Assembly (NCBI GenBank): GCA_034927775.1
Contig: JAYFPL010000036.1
Coordinates: 1 to 21,371, forward strand
From: IOR16 sp034927775
GTDB taxonomy: Bacteria > Bacillota > Clostridia > Peptostreptococcales > Anaerovoracaceae
Direction of reading: 5' to 3'
Length of the DNA stretch: 21,371 nt
The translations under genes were made by a program, and so were the position numbers. Under the pieces are notes generated by a model. That model ran no database searches and was not told the DNA's origin. It saw nothing but the letters and a program-made list of their open reading frames with translations. Each line of letters begins with the position of its first letter. Positions within the stretch are counted from its first letter, which is position 1. This document shows positions 14,877 to 21,371 of the stretch, piece after piece.

Positions 14877-15401
14877 TTAATAGTATATCTGCTTTCGAAG
14901 ACGATGGTATAAAATTGTTACTAAGAGAGAGTATACAATCGTCATTAAAATGGTCACAGGAACTCTTGGGAAAAGCAATGCGAGATAACTTGTTCCATAG
15001 AGGATAGATAACCAGAGTGTATTAAGACCAATCGAGCATACGCCTTCTGTTAGGAGCGTTATCAATAAAACGTTTTTCCATTTCATTTGACCGCCTATCA
15101 TGGTTTTTAATAGGCCTGGTAAAAAACCTGTGAGACATGCTGTCAGAGTAAAACCCGGAAAATAAGGCCCTGCCGGAAATAAAGTAGCACCAATCAAATC
15201 GGCAAGGATGCCGGTGATGGCGCCTGATAAAGGACCTAAGAGAAAACCGGCCAGCATAAGAGGAATATTTCCTAAGCTGATACGAACGGAATTAAATCCG
15301 AGAAACGGAAGATAGAAGGCTAAAAATCGAGTCAATACAATACTGATCGTAGCGAAAAGTGTAATTAATAATAAATTTTTTGTAGTTAACTTTTTTTTCA
15401 T
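14877..15401 (-). CDS. folT: Folate ECF transporter substrate-binding component FolT
   Basis: FolT is the membrane S component that binds folate and works with a shared ECF energising module (not present in this window). The 174-residue protein has about six hydrophobic segments and the family motifs RISLGNIP at 40-47, GPLSGAITGILADLIGA at 56-72 and PAGPYFPGFT at 76-85. The start at 15401 is preceded by GAAAGGAT (15410-15417) at a good distance. A THF riboswitch and promoter upstream strongly support the folate assignment over other S components. Confidence 0.93.
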   Translation of the reverse strand: MKKKLTTKNLLLITLFATISIVLTRFLAFYLPFLGFNSVRISLGNIPLMLAGFLLGPLSGAITGILADLIGATLFPAGPYFPGFTLTACLTGFLPGLLKTMIGGQMKWKNVLLITLLTEGVCSIGLNTLWLSILYGTSYLALLFPRVPVTILMTIVYSLLVTILYHRLRKQIYY

Positions 15402-15409
15402 ACTAAAAA

Positions 15410-15494
15410 ATCCTTTCTAATCTAAATAGATATAGCAAAAAACTACACTAAAGAGGAAAGGATTCCTTGCGATTTCCTTATTCATTTCTCTAAT
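15410..15494 (-). promoter_or_regulatory. Expression platform of the folT riboswitch
   Basis: Downstream of the aptamer on the minus strand lies an imperfect hairpin. CTAC and AGAG (15498-15501 and about 15487-15490) face CTCT and GTAG (15443-15455), with an inner AAGGA/TCCTT helix, and six T residues follow (15437-15442), as in a terminator. In addition ATCCTTTC (15456-15463) is perfectly complementary to the folT Shine-Dalgarno region GAAAGGAT (15410-15417). The logic of switching is inferred. Confidence 0.55.
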
Positions 15495-15592
15495 GCAGTA
15501 GTGGACGCAACACTACATCGCAAGCTTCCGCTTTTCGTTCATAAGCAACATCCCATCTTATGACACTTGACGCGTAATATTTACTCTACTGC
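15495..15592 (-). ncRNA. Tetrahydrofolate (THF) riboswitch aptamer
   Basis: On the minus strand GCAGTAG (15586-15592) pairs with CTACTGC (15495-15501) as P1, and ATATTAC can pair with GTAGTGT as the next helix. The conserved core is recognisable: GAGTAAAT, CGCGTCAAGTGT, TGGGATGT, then ACGAA and GCGTCC. This matches the folT-associated THF class known in Clostridia and Lactobacillales, in both motif order and gene context. It binds reduced folates and lowers expression of folate uptake genes in known cases. The transcript would begin almost at P1. Confidence 0.92.
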
Positions 15593-15596
15593 TTTT

Positions 15597-15625
15597 AGCA
15601 TACTATGCTCAGAAAAGATTTTCAA
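15597..15625 (-). promoter_or_regulatory. Sigma-A promoter of the folT riboswitch transcript
   Basis: TTGAAA (15620-15625) and TATGCT (15597-15602) are separated by 17 nt on the minus strand. The -35 box lies inside the last codons of the DUF4363 gene, so folT can be transcribed separately from that pair. Confidence 0.65.
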
Positions 15626-15992
15626 GCGAGATTTTTTCATTTAAATAAAGAAATTTTAATTGTTCATGAATGCACGATAATTCTCCAAGTGAGAGTGATG
15701 GATCTTTAGATTTTATATAAGATTCTGCACGGCCAATGGAGAAATCGGTATCAAGCAATGCTCTGCTGTCTAAGAAGAAAGTATAGATTTTTTTATTATC
15801 ATGCCATTTGTCTGAAAAATCACTAAAATGCTTTTCTGCTGAGTCCCAGTCGTCATTTTCAATTTCAATCATGATATTCTGCTCAAGATTTTTTGATAAT
15901 TCATCAATCGACTTTTCACAATAAAACATAAAGACAAGCCAAATTCCTAAAATCAAAAGGATATTAATAATTGAAATAATAAAAGAACGCAT
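15609..15992 (-). CDS. DUF4363 single-pass membrane protein
   Basis: This 127-residue protein starts with a hydrophobic segment at about 4-24 (SFIISIINILLILGIWLVF) and continues with a helical charged domain predicted outside the membrane, matching DUF4363. Its function is unknown. Members frequently sit directly after a DUF421 gene, as here: the DUF421 stop and this ATG are one nt apart, and GAAGGGGGG in the end of DUF421 serves as the Shine-Dalgarno. The longer frame to 16097 lies inside DUF421 and is rejected. The two products probably act together in the membrane. Confidence 0.8.
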   Translation of the reverse strand: MRSFIISIINILLILGIWLVFMFYCEKSIDELSKNLEQNIMIEIENDDWDSAEKHFSDFSDKWHDNKKIYTFFLDSRALLDTDFSIGRAESYIKSKDPSLSLGELSCIHEQLKFLYLNEKISLENLF

Positions 15993-15993
15993 T

Positions 15994-16710
15994 TTATTTC
16001 CCCCCTTCTTTAACAATGTGTTTGATTGGATTTTTTGAATCATTGTGTTGATAAATATGAAGGTTTTTCTTTTCATCTGCATAGCAGAGAAAGACATTTT
16101 TATAATGCGTAATTTGTTGTTTTAGAAGTTCGCTTTTTAATTCATTTTCAGAGATACCTAATCGACAAAGATTTTGCATATATAGGATGCCATCTGCAAT
16201 GAGTACCATAGGCATCGTTTCTTCTTTCATTGTTATGGACAAGTCCGATGGAGTAACAGGTCGTTTGTTTGGGGTTGGAATTACACTTAAATCACCATTT
16301 ACCTCTAAAACGGCATAATCCAAATCTGCAATGGAAGGATAATTTTTTAGGCGAAGTTGTTCTACTAAATCATCAACGCTGATTCTCAAGCGTTTCATTT
16401 CTCGTAAGTCAAGAGCTCCTTTATCAATTAAAATAGATGGAGTTCCGGTTATAATTTTTTTAAAACGTTCGCTTTTTAAAGACAAGACTGAAATCAGCAC
16501 TTGAAGAAAAAGTAAGGAAAATAGGGCAGTAACACCATTAAGCAGAGAGACATCCGGAGATTCAATGGGCAAAGAAGCCAATTCTGCAATCATAAAAAGG
16601 ATAACCATTTGGAATGGATCCATTTTTGATAGCTCGCCTTTTCCCATTACTCGAAGCACAAATAATACAACTAAATATAATAGGAATGTCCTTATTAGTA
16701 TAATAATCAT
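15994..16710 (-). CDS. YetF-like DUF421 membrane protein
   Basis: This 238-residue protein of the DUF421/YetF family has three N-terminal hydrophobic helices (about 1-21, 31-49 and 56-78) with the family motif RVMGKGELSKMDPFQMVI. They are followed by a soluble domain containing GTPSILIDKG, LRISVDDLVEQLRLKNYPSIADLDYAVLE and PVTPSDL. The biochemical role is unknown; DUF421 proteins in Bacillus spores affect membrane properties and heat resistance. The ATG at 16710 has a weak GGTAGGTG ahead of it. It forms an operon with DUF4363. Confidence 0.88.
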   Translation of the reverse strand: MIIILIRTFLLYLVVLFVLRVMGKGELSKMDPFQMVILFMIAELASLPIESPDVSLLNGVTALFSLLFLQVLISVLSLKSERFKKIITGTPSILIDKGALDLREMKRLRISVDDLVEQLRLKNYPSIADLDYAVLEVNGDLSVIPTPNKRPVTPSDLSITMKEETMPMVLIADGILYMQNLCRLGISENELKSELLKQQITHYKNVFLCYADEKKNLHIYQHNDSKNPIKHIVKEGGK

Positions 16711-16768
16711 TTTACACCTACCAATCTCAGTTTAGTTAAGTAAGATTAAATTACAATTATCAATTATT

Positions 16769-16784
16769 TTGTGCACAATTTTGT
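16769..16784. promoter_or_regulatory. Overlapping dyads before the MFS gene
   Basis: TTGTGCACAA (16769-16778) is a perfect 10-bp palindrome and overlaps a second one, ACAA-TT-TTGT (16775-16784), whose right end lies in the -35 box. The arrangement suggests a repressor site, with no regulator identified. Confidence 0.35.
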
Positions 16785-16809
16785 ACGCTATGCAAAAATA
16801 TGATATATA
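16781..16809 (+). promoter_or_regulatory. Extended -10 promoter of the MFS gene
   Basis: TTGTAC (16781-16786) and TATATA (16804-16809) are 17 nt apart, with TGA just before the -10 box. The ATG of the permease is about 40 nt downstream of the -10 box. Confidence 0.6.
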
Positions 16810-16848
16810 ATAAAATATGAAAAATCAGAGAATCAACAGGAGATAAAT

Positions 16849-18024
16849 ATGAAACAAAATAGTTATAAATTTGCCTTGCTTTATATATTTGTGTATTCAG
16901 CAATGGGAGCTGTCTTTCCTTTAATTGGACAATATTTGATGAAATTAGGATTTACGGGAACTCAAATTGGTATTATAACTGCTTCTGCAACTGCAATTGG
17001 TATTGTTGCAGCACCTTTTTGGGGAAGTGTATATCATAAAACAAATAACAGCAAACGTGTGGTATTGTCACTTTGTTTTGCAGCAGTTATCGTTCCTGTT
17101 CTTCTTTTACCTATTTCTAATTTTTCACTTTTTCTTATTGGTTATATTATTTTATTCTTTTTTCAAATTCCTATTTGTCCTTTAATTGACACAATGACTT
17201 TAGAGGAAAATCATGGTTTTGGTTCCATTCGAAAATGGGGTGCAGTCGGATATGCCGGTGGGGTATTTATTGCAGGTCAATTGGCGGCTTATCTTGGATT
17301 ACACTGGATTTTTATTATGTTTTCGATGACTTCTTTTGCGGCCGGCATTATGGTATTGTTCATTATGAGAGCAAAGACGGTTTTGAAAGAGGTTGAACAT
17401 CAAAATGATATTTATAATAAACAAAAAACAGTAAGTATACCAAAGTTATTATGCAATAAAAAATATATAGCTATTTTATTAAGCGCATTTTTTGTCATGG
17501 GAACCAATATTGCAAATAATACTTTTTTTGGATTTTTATATACAAACGGGGGTGGGACCATCAGCGGAATCGGATTGGTTTTTTTATTTATGGCAGGAAG
17601 TGAAGCACCTTGTATGGCTTGGGTGCATCGTTTTTCCAATCGATTTACATTGGAACGAATGATTTTGTTTGCGATGATATTGTCAGCTTGCCGCTTTTTT
17701 TGGTATGGAACGGGCCCTTCGGCTATTTTGTTAATGGCAACCTTTTTTTTGCAGGGAATTGTAAATGGTATTCTTCTAATTGAATTTATTCGTTATGCTG
17801 CTAAAGTTGTTGATGTTGCGTTTTTAGGACTTTCTATGACATTAATACAAGCCATATCTTGCAATGGGAGTACGATATTGTGCCAGCTGATTGGAGGTTA
17901 TTTTATGGATCGATTTGGGAGTGGTGCAGTATATATCGGATTTGCAATTATGAATTTATTAGGGGTTTTGGTGTATTTATCATTTGGATTGCATAAAAAG
18001 CCGCAAGAAAATTTTATTGATTAA
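16849..18024 (+). CDS. Major facilitator superfamily transporter (MFS_1-like)
   Basis: This 391-residue inner-membrane permease has about 12 predicted helices and a central hydrophilic loop at about 175-200. The start FALLYIFVYSAMGAVFPLIGQYL and the GSVYHKT and GSIRKWGAVGYAGG motifs place it in the LacY/phenylpropionate-type branch (MFS_1_like). A proton-coupled carrier is expected; the substrate cannot be told. An AGGAG sequence precedes the ATG. The LytTR regulator starts 33 nt after the stop and is likely co-transcribed, so the regulator may control this transporter. Confidence 0.85.
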   Translation: MKQNSYKFALLYIFVYSAMGAVFPLIGQYLMKLGFTGTQIGIITASATAIGIVAAPFWGSVYHKTNNSKRVVLSLCFAAVIVPVLLLPISNFSLFLIGYIILFFFQIPICPLIDTMTLEENHGFGSIRKWGAVGYAGGVFIAGQLAAYLGLHWIFIMFSMTSFAAGIMVLFIMRAKTVLKEVEHQNDIYNKQKTVSIPKLLCNKKYIAILLSAFFVMGTNIANNTFFGFLYTNGGGTISGIGLVFLFMAGSEAPCMAWVHRFSNRFTLERMILFAMILSACRFFWYGTGPSAILLMATFFLQGIVNGILLIEFIRYAAKVVDVAFLGLSMTLIQAISCNGSTILCQLIGGYFMDRFGSGAVYIGFAIMNLLGVLVYLSFGLHKKPQENFID

Positions 18025-18057
18025 TTGTAATTTAAGTGATTTAACATGGAGGAGTCG

Positions 18058-18801
18058 ATGGTTTCAATATTAATGGTAGATAGTAATCGAAGTCGTTGCG
18101 CTATGGTTGCCGGAATTGTGATTATGAACTTAACTGAGGAAGTAGAATTGTTAAGAACTTCTTGTGCAGAGGAAGCTTTATTTTTGATTTATCAAGAACA
18201 ACGGTGTTTTGATTTGATTTTTTTAGCGTCTATACAAAAAGAGGGTAACGGATTTCGCTTGGCAGAGCAAATACGAAAAGAACCAAGGTATAAACAAATT
18301 CCAATTGTTTTTATTACAGAACGACCGTTTCATGGTTTAGCGCATATATCTCATAACCAAACAAACAGTTTTTTAATTAATCCATTATTAAACTCAGAAT
18401 CAGAAAAGGCATTAAGTCAGTTTCTTGAAAGTTTAGTGAAAAAGAAAGTACGGCTGCAGGAATCCCGTGCAATTTATATACACCATTTAAGAGGAGAAAC
18501 GTTTTTAAATACGGATTCAATTCTTTTTTTAGAAGTGAGGAACAAAGACTGTTATATATACACGGAACGAGAAATATTTCAATGTAAACGAGAAGGGCTT
18601 TCTAACTTCATTGAACGATTGGATGTACCTTATATTAAGAAGTGTCATCGTTGCTTCGCGGTTAACACGAAGAAAGTGAGAGGATGTACAAAGCTAGATC
18701 GCCGACTATGGACACTTCATTTTAATGAACGCAAAGATGTTTGCTATGCAAGTGCAACTTTTTACGAGGAACTTAAAAAACAATGTCATTTCATTCCATA
18801 G
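18058..18801 (+). CDS. LytTR-family regulator with a degenerate receiver domain
   Basis: This 247-residue response-regulator-like protein has an N-terminal CheY-type domain at about 2-125 and a C-terminal LytTR DNA-binding domain at about 140-240 (LNTDSILFLEVRNKDCYIYT... VPYIKKCHRCFAVNTKKVR). In the receiver, the phosphoacceptor aspartate expected in FDLIFLDIQ is Ala57 (FDLIFLAS). The acidic pocket has a single Asp8, and the conserved Lys of the KP motif is Asn108 (FLINPL); the Thr/Ser at 87 is kept. Phosphorylation is therefore unlikely. The ATG at 18058 is preferred over 18046 because GGAGGAG lies between the two. No histidine kinase is adjacent. It follows an MFS permease gene at short distance. 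Confidence 0.87.
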   Translation: MVSILMVDSNRSRCAMVAGIVIMNLTEEVELLRTSCAEEALFLIYQEQRCFDLIFLASIQKEGNGFRLAEQIRKEPRYKQIPIVFITERPFHGLAHISHNQTNSFLINPLLNSESEKALSQFLESLVKKKVRLQESRAIYIHHLRGETFLNTDSILFLEVRNKDCYIYTEREIFQCKREGLSNFIERLDVPYIKKCHRCFAVNTKKVRGCTKLDRRLWTLHFNERKDVCYASATFYEELKKQCHFIP

Positions 18802-18821
18802 ATTGCCCTTTCAGGCCAATC
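18801..18821 (+). terminator. Hairpin after the LytTR gene
   Basis: GATTG-C-CC and GG-C-CAATC form a seven-pair stem with one C-C mismatch around TTTCA. It begins at the last base of the stop codon. The following sequence has no clean T run, so it is a weak terminator or a processing site. Confidence 0.4.
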
Positions 18822-18824
18822 TAC

Positions 18825-18852
18825 TTGTTCTTTAAAATTCATAACGTATAAT
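18825..18852 (+). promoter_or_regulatory. Sigma-A promoter of the GNAT fusion gene
   Basis: TTGTTC (18825-18830) and a perfect TATAAT (18847-18852) are separated by 16 nt, about 35 nt before the ATG at 18888. Confidence 0.65.
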
Positions 18853-18887
18853 AGAATTCAAGTTAATATGCGATGGAGGGGAATTTC

Positions 18888-19913
18888 ATGAGTCAAAATG
18901 ATATGAATATTCGTATGGCAAAAAAAGAAGATGCTCAACTAATCATAAAGTATATCAGAGATCTCGCAGCTTATGAAAATGAGTTGGATCAGGTTGATGT
19001 AACTACACAACGGTTGGACCAAGAAATGTTTGCTGATCAGGGTGCAGAAGCATTAATCGCTGAAATTGACGGAGAACCAGTAGGATTTGCCTTTTTTCAT
19101 AGAAGCTTTTCTACTTTTTTAGGAAAACAAGGGCTTACATTGGTCGATTTATATGTAGAGCCGCACATGAGAGGAAAAGGATGCGGCAAACAAATGTTAG
19201 CTTATTTAGCAGATTTGGCTGTGAGCAGCGGAATGGAACGTTTAGAATGGTGGGTTCATGATTGGAATCATGATGCCGCAGAACATTATCGCAATTGGGG
19301 GGCTTTTCAGGTACCTTACATTCGAGTATATCGACTTTGTGATGAGCCACTGAAATCTTTAGCAGAGGAATGCACAAATAGAACTAACGAAAAAGAAGAA
19401 TGTTTATTTGAAACAGAACGCCTTCGAATATTAAGAGCAAAGGAAACGGACATAGACCATATTATCGCACTTGAAAGCCATCGCGAAAATCGAGATTATC
19501 TATGGATTGGCACATATGAGGAGCATAAAAATGAAATCAATGATCCGAATCATGAATTGGTAGTATTTGAGGAAAAAGGAAGTAAAAAAGTTATTGGGTA
19601 TGCATTGATACGTTTAGATTATGCTTCGAAAAAATGGGAATTACGACGTATTGCTATTTCAAAAAAAAGAAATGGATTTGGAAAAGAAGTTATGAATGGT
19701 TTTTTTCAGTATGCATTTGATGAATTAGGAATGAATCGTTTTTGGCTGGATGTATATCCGGATAATATAATCGGTATTAAATTATATGAAGGATTGGGAA
19801 TGCATTGTGACGGTACCCTTCGTCAGAATTACAAAAGCGAAAGAGGTTATCTGGATCAAATCATCTATTCTATGCTTTATGAGGAATATAAAAAACGAGA
19901 ACAGAAAGCTTAG
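18888..19913 (+). CDS. Two-domain GNAT acetyltransferase fusion
   Basis: This 341-residue protein carries two complete GNAT folds. The first (about 7-150) resembles the spermidine/spermine (diamine) N-acetyltransferase branch: LVDLYVEPHMRGKGCGKQML with the acetyl-CoA loop at 95-101, then LEWWVHDWNHDAAEHYRNWGA. The second (about 172-335) is of the RimJ/RimL-like type: LRRIAISKKRNGFGKEVM with its loop at 261-267 and FWLDVYPDNIIGIKLYEGLGM. A linker of about 20 charged residues (151-175) separates them. Cytoplasmic acetyl-CoA-dependent N-acetylation is expected, with polyamine or small amine as a guess for domain one; domain two has no assigned substrate. The ATG at 18888 follows GGAGGGG, while the upstream ATG at 18873 overlaps it. 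A strong terminator closes this single-gene unit. Confidence 0.87.
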   Translation: MSQNDMNIRMAKKEDAQLIIKYIRDLAAYENELDQVDVTTQRLDQEMFADQGAEALIAEIDGEPVGFAFFHRSFSTFLGKQGLTLVDLYVEPHMRGKGCGKQMLAYLADLAVSSGMERLEWWVHDWNHDAAEHYRNWGAFQVPYIRVYRLCDEPLKSLAEECTNRTNEKEECLFETERLRILRAKETDIDHIIALESHRENRDYLWIGTYEEHKNEINDPNHELVVFEEKGSKKVIGYALIRLDYASKKWELRRIAISKKRNGFGKEVMNGFFQYAFDELGMNRFWLDVYPDNIIGIKLYEGLGMHCDGTLRQNYKSERGYLDQIIYSMLYEEYKKREQKA

Positions 19914-19923
19914 AAGGTACATA

Positions 19924-19960
19924 AAAAACTTATTTTCCTTTCGAAAATAAGTTTTTATTT
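19924..19960 (+). terminator. Strong terminator after the GNAT fusion
   Basis: A perfect 14-bp stem (19924-19937 and 19943-19956, AAAAACTTATTTTC and its complement) with a CTTTC loop ends in a T-rich tract. The A/T-rich outer part makes it usable in both directions. Confidence 0.9.
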
Positions 19961-20015
19961 TCTCTTTTTAATTAGTAATTAACAATATTAATGATGTTTT
20001 GTATAGGAGTATAGT

Positions 20016-20990
20016 ATGGCTTTATTACCTTTTGTCTGTTTAGGGATTGGTATATTTTTAGGGTTGTTTGTAAAAAATCAAAAATTTCTAACAGTAGCTG
20101 ATAAGGTTTCAACGGTTTCACTTATTTTACTTATGATTACCATTGGTACGAATATCGGACTTAATGATTCAATTATGAGTCGTTTTACAAGCATTGGATT
20201 TCATTGCGTAGTTATTTCATTATCTGCGGTGTTCTTTAGTATTTTGATGACATACTTATGTGAAAAAACGGTACTTCCATTGGAGGTCATTGACAAAGAA
20301 TTGAAGAATAGAAAATTAAGCTTGGATACTAACTCATTAAATGGATTGCAGGAAGTTAATTTAATTGAGGAAGGTGAAAATAAAACATCTCCTTTAGTTT
20401 GGATTATGCCAGGCAGTATCATTTTAGGGTTGATTTTCGGATTGTTGTCCAGAGGATTGATTGAAAGCTCTAGTTTGGATTCCTTTTTTACTGTTTTTTT
20501 AATTATCCTTTATATATGTGTAGGGATCAGTCAAGGTTCGAACAAAGAAGTATTTATCTTTGTTAAGGAATTAGGTCTTAGAGTGTTATGGCTTTCGGCA
20601 GCAATATTAGCAGGGAGTTTAATTGGTGGGGCAATTTCCGGAGTTTTTTTAAAAATACCTTTACATGTATCCATTATCTCATCAGCAGGTATGAGCTTTT
20701 ACAGTATTACTGGTGCATTTATGACACAAGCCTATGGAGTTGAGGTGGGAACCTATGGATTTATAGTAAATGTACTCAGAGAGTTTTTTACTGTTCTTTT
20801 AATGCCGATGTTGATTAAAATCAGTAAAGGTAGTCCAATCGCTGGTGGAGCAGCTGGCAACATGGATACGATGCTTGCTCCGGTAACAAAGTTTGTAGGA
20901 GCGGAATTGGGACTTGTAACTTTAATAACTGGAACCATATTAACGTTTTTAGTACCTTTTTTACTTCCAGCATTGTCTGCAATCCTATAA
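20016..20990 (+). CDS. LysO-like (DUF340) membrane exporter
   Basis: This 324-residue inner-membrane protein has about eight to ten hydrophobic helices in two halves, split by a hydrophilic loop at about 90-125. The first half starts with LPFVCLGIGIFLGLFV and holds MITIGTNIGLND. The second half contains YICVGISQGSNKEVF, GMSFYSITGAFM, NVLREFFTVLLMP and GGAAGNMDTMLAPVTK, close in pattern to the lysine exporter LysO (YbjE). Export of lysine or a related amino acid is the working guess; the substrate is not proven. TAGGAGTATAGT precedes the ATG. The gap upstream is too short for a lysine riboswitch, and no such motif is seen. Confidence 0.82.
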   Translation: MALLPFVCLGIGIFLGLFVKNQKFLTVADKVSTVSLILLMITIGTNIGLNDSIMSRFTSIGFHCVVISLSAVFFSILMTYLCEKTVLPLEVIDKELKNRKLSLDTNSLNGLQEVNLIEEGENKTSPLVWIMPGSIILGLIFGLLSRGLIESSSLDSFFTVFLIILYICVGISQGSNKEVFIFVKELGLRVLWLSAAILAGSLIGGAISGVFLKIPLHVSIISSAGMSFYSITGAFMTQAYGVEVGTYGFIVNVLREFFTVLLMPMLIKISKGSPIAGGAAGNMDTMLAPVTKFVGAELGLVTLITGTILTFLVPFLLPALSAIL

Positions 20991-21371
20991 GTGGAAATTT
21001 AGTAATATAAGAATCTTATATCTTTATAGAAATAATAAGAGGTCTATTAGTTACTTATTATTTATAAACAGTATGAACAGAATGAGTATTAATTTGACAG
21101 GGGGATAGTCCAGGAACTATCCTCTATTTTTTTATGAAAGAAGAAATATCATTTAATGATATAGAAATATTAACATATTTAGTTTTTTTGTTGATTTGAT
21201 TGGAAATCATGTATATAGTTTTATTTTTTGGAAAAGATATACTGGGAATGGAGTAGCAAGTAAATAACTTGACAGACTTAAGTTGTTGCAATTAAAGGAA
21301 TTAAGAACTATTTAATAAATACCGCATAAAAAAATGGAAAAAAGATTAGAAAATTGGTTGACAGATACGAA
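20991..21371 (+). other. Non-coding 3' stretch
   Basis: No convincing gene is present in this AT-rich stretch. It holds a small TATAAG/CTTATA hairpin (21006-21020), the terminator at 21101-21133, and two TTGACA hexamers (near 21269 and at 21358-21363), the last of which could be the -35 box of a promoter for a gene beyond the window. No tRNA or riboswitch core is recognised. Confidence 0.5.
21101..21133 (+). terminator. Intrinsic terminator 110 nt after lysO-like gene
   Basis: GGGGATAGT (21101-21109) pairs with ACTATCCTC (21116-21124) with one G-U wobble around CCAGGA, followed by TA and seven T residues. It is the only strong terminator downstream of the exporter gene. Confidence 0.88.

Noticed and set aside
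14744..15007. 87-residue rightward open frame
   Set aside because: It overlaps the end of bofA and is antisense to folT, has no ribosome binding site, and resembles nothing.
15993..16097. Longer start for the DUF4363 protein
   Set aside because: The extra 35 residues lie in the coding part of DUF421, while the ATG at 15992 has GAAGGGGGG upstream and starts directly at the membrane segment.
19957..20015. Lysine riboswitch in front of the LysO-like gene
   Set aside because: The space between the upstream terminator and the start codon is about 60 nt, far too short for that aptamer, and no core motif is visible.
21134..21199. Short open frame of about 21 codons after the last terminator
   Set aside because: No Shine-Dalgarno, no coding character and AT-rich composition.

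Overview
The window looks like ordinary chromosome of a low-GC, AT-rich Firmicute, most likely an anaerobic, endospore-forming member of the Clostridia. The evidence is strong AGGAGG-type ribosome binding sites, sigma-A-like promoters, a BofA homologue, a YaaL homologue, a YetF (DUF421)/DUF4363 pair, a rubredoxin-type iron protein, a NiaR repressor and a tetrahydrofolate riboswitch in front of folT. I see no insertion sequence, prophage, CRISPR array, tRNA or rRNA. The species cannot be fixed from the sequence alone.

Layout. 1-2190: a beta-CASP metallo-beta-lactamase RNA hydrolase (5' end outside the window) tightly followed by uridine kinase. 2217-3944: niaR facing left and a PfoR/EIIC_2-type membrane protein facing right, from a shared control region with two 10-bp core dyads about two helical turns apart. 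4038-5252: a short rubredoxin-domain protein (left) and a CYTH triphosphatase (right), closed by two tandem terminators. 5365-12865: a promoter and a structured leader of about 195 nt, then tig-clpP-clpX, a hairpin, and lon-engB-DUF1232-hpt (protein quality control, ribosome assembly GTPase, purine salvage). 12936-14275: a PduL-type phosphotransacylase and deoC. 14289-14864: yaaL and bofA, divergent. 14877-15625: folT under a THF riboswitch with its own promoter. 15609-16710: DUF4363 and DUF421 membrane proteins. 16781-18801: an MFS permease followed by a LytTR transcription factor whose receiver domain has lost its phosphoacceptor. 18825-19913: a two-domain GNAT fusion. 20016-20990: a LysO-like exporter. 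20991-21371: no gene, one good terminator.

Shared themes are nucleotide salvage (udk, hpt, deoC), proteolysis and folding (tig, clpP, clpX, lon) and vitamin control (NiaR, THF riboswitch). The points most worth following up are the NiaR-like operator over the PfoR-family transporter promoter, the folT riboswitch with an expression platform that could work at two levels, the degenerate-receiver LytTR regulator downstream of a permease, the PduL enzyme without an encapsulation tail, and the tig leader with mutually exclusive pairings. I do not see an unmistakably new multigene system. Several start codons were moved downstream of the longest open frame because a clear Shine-Dalgarno sequence fits the inner start.
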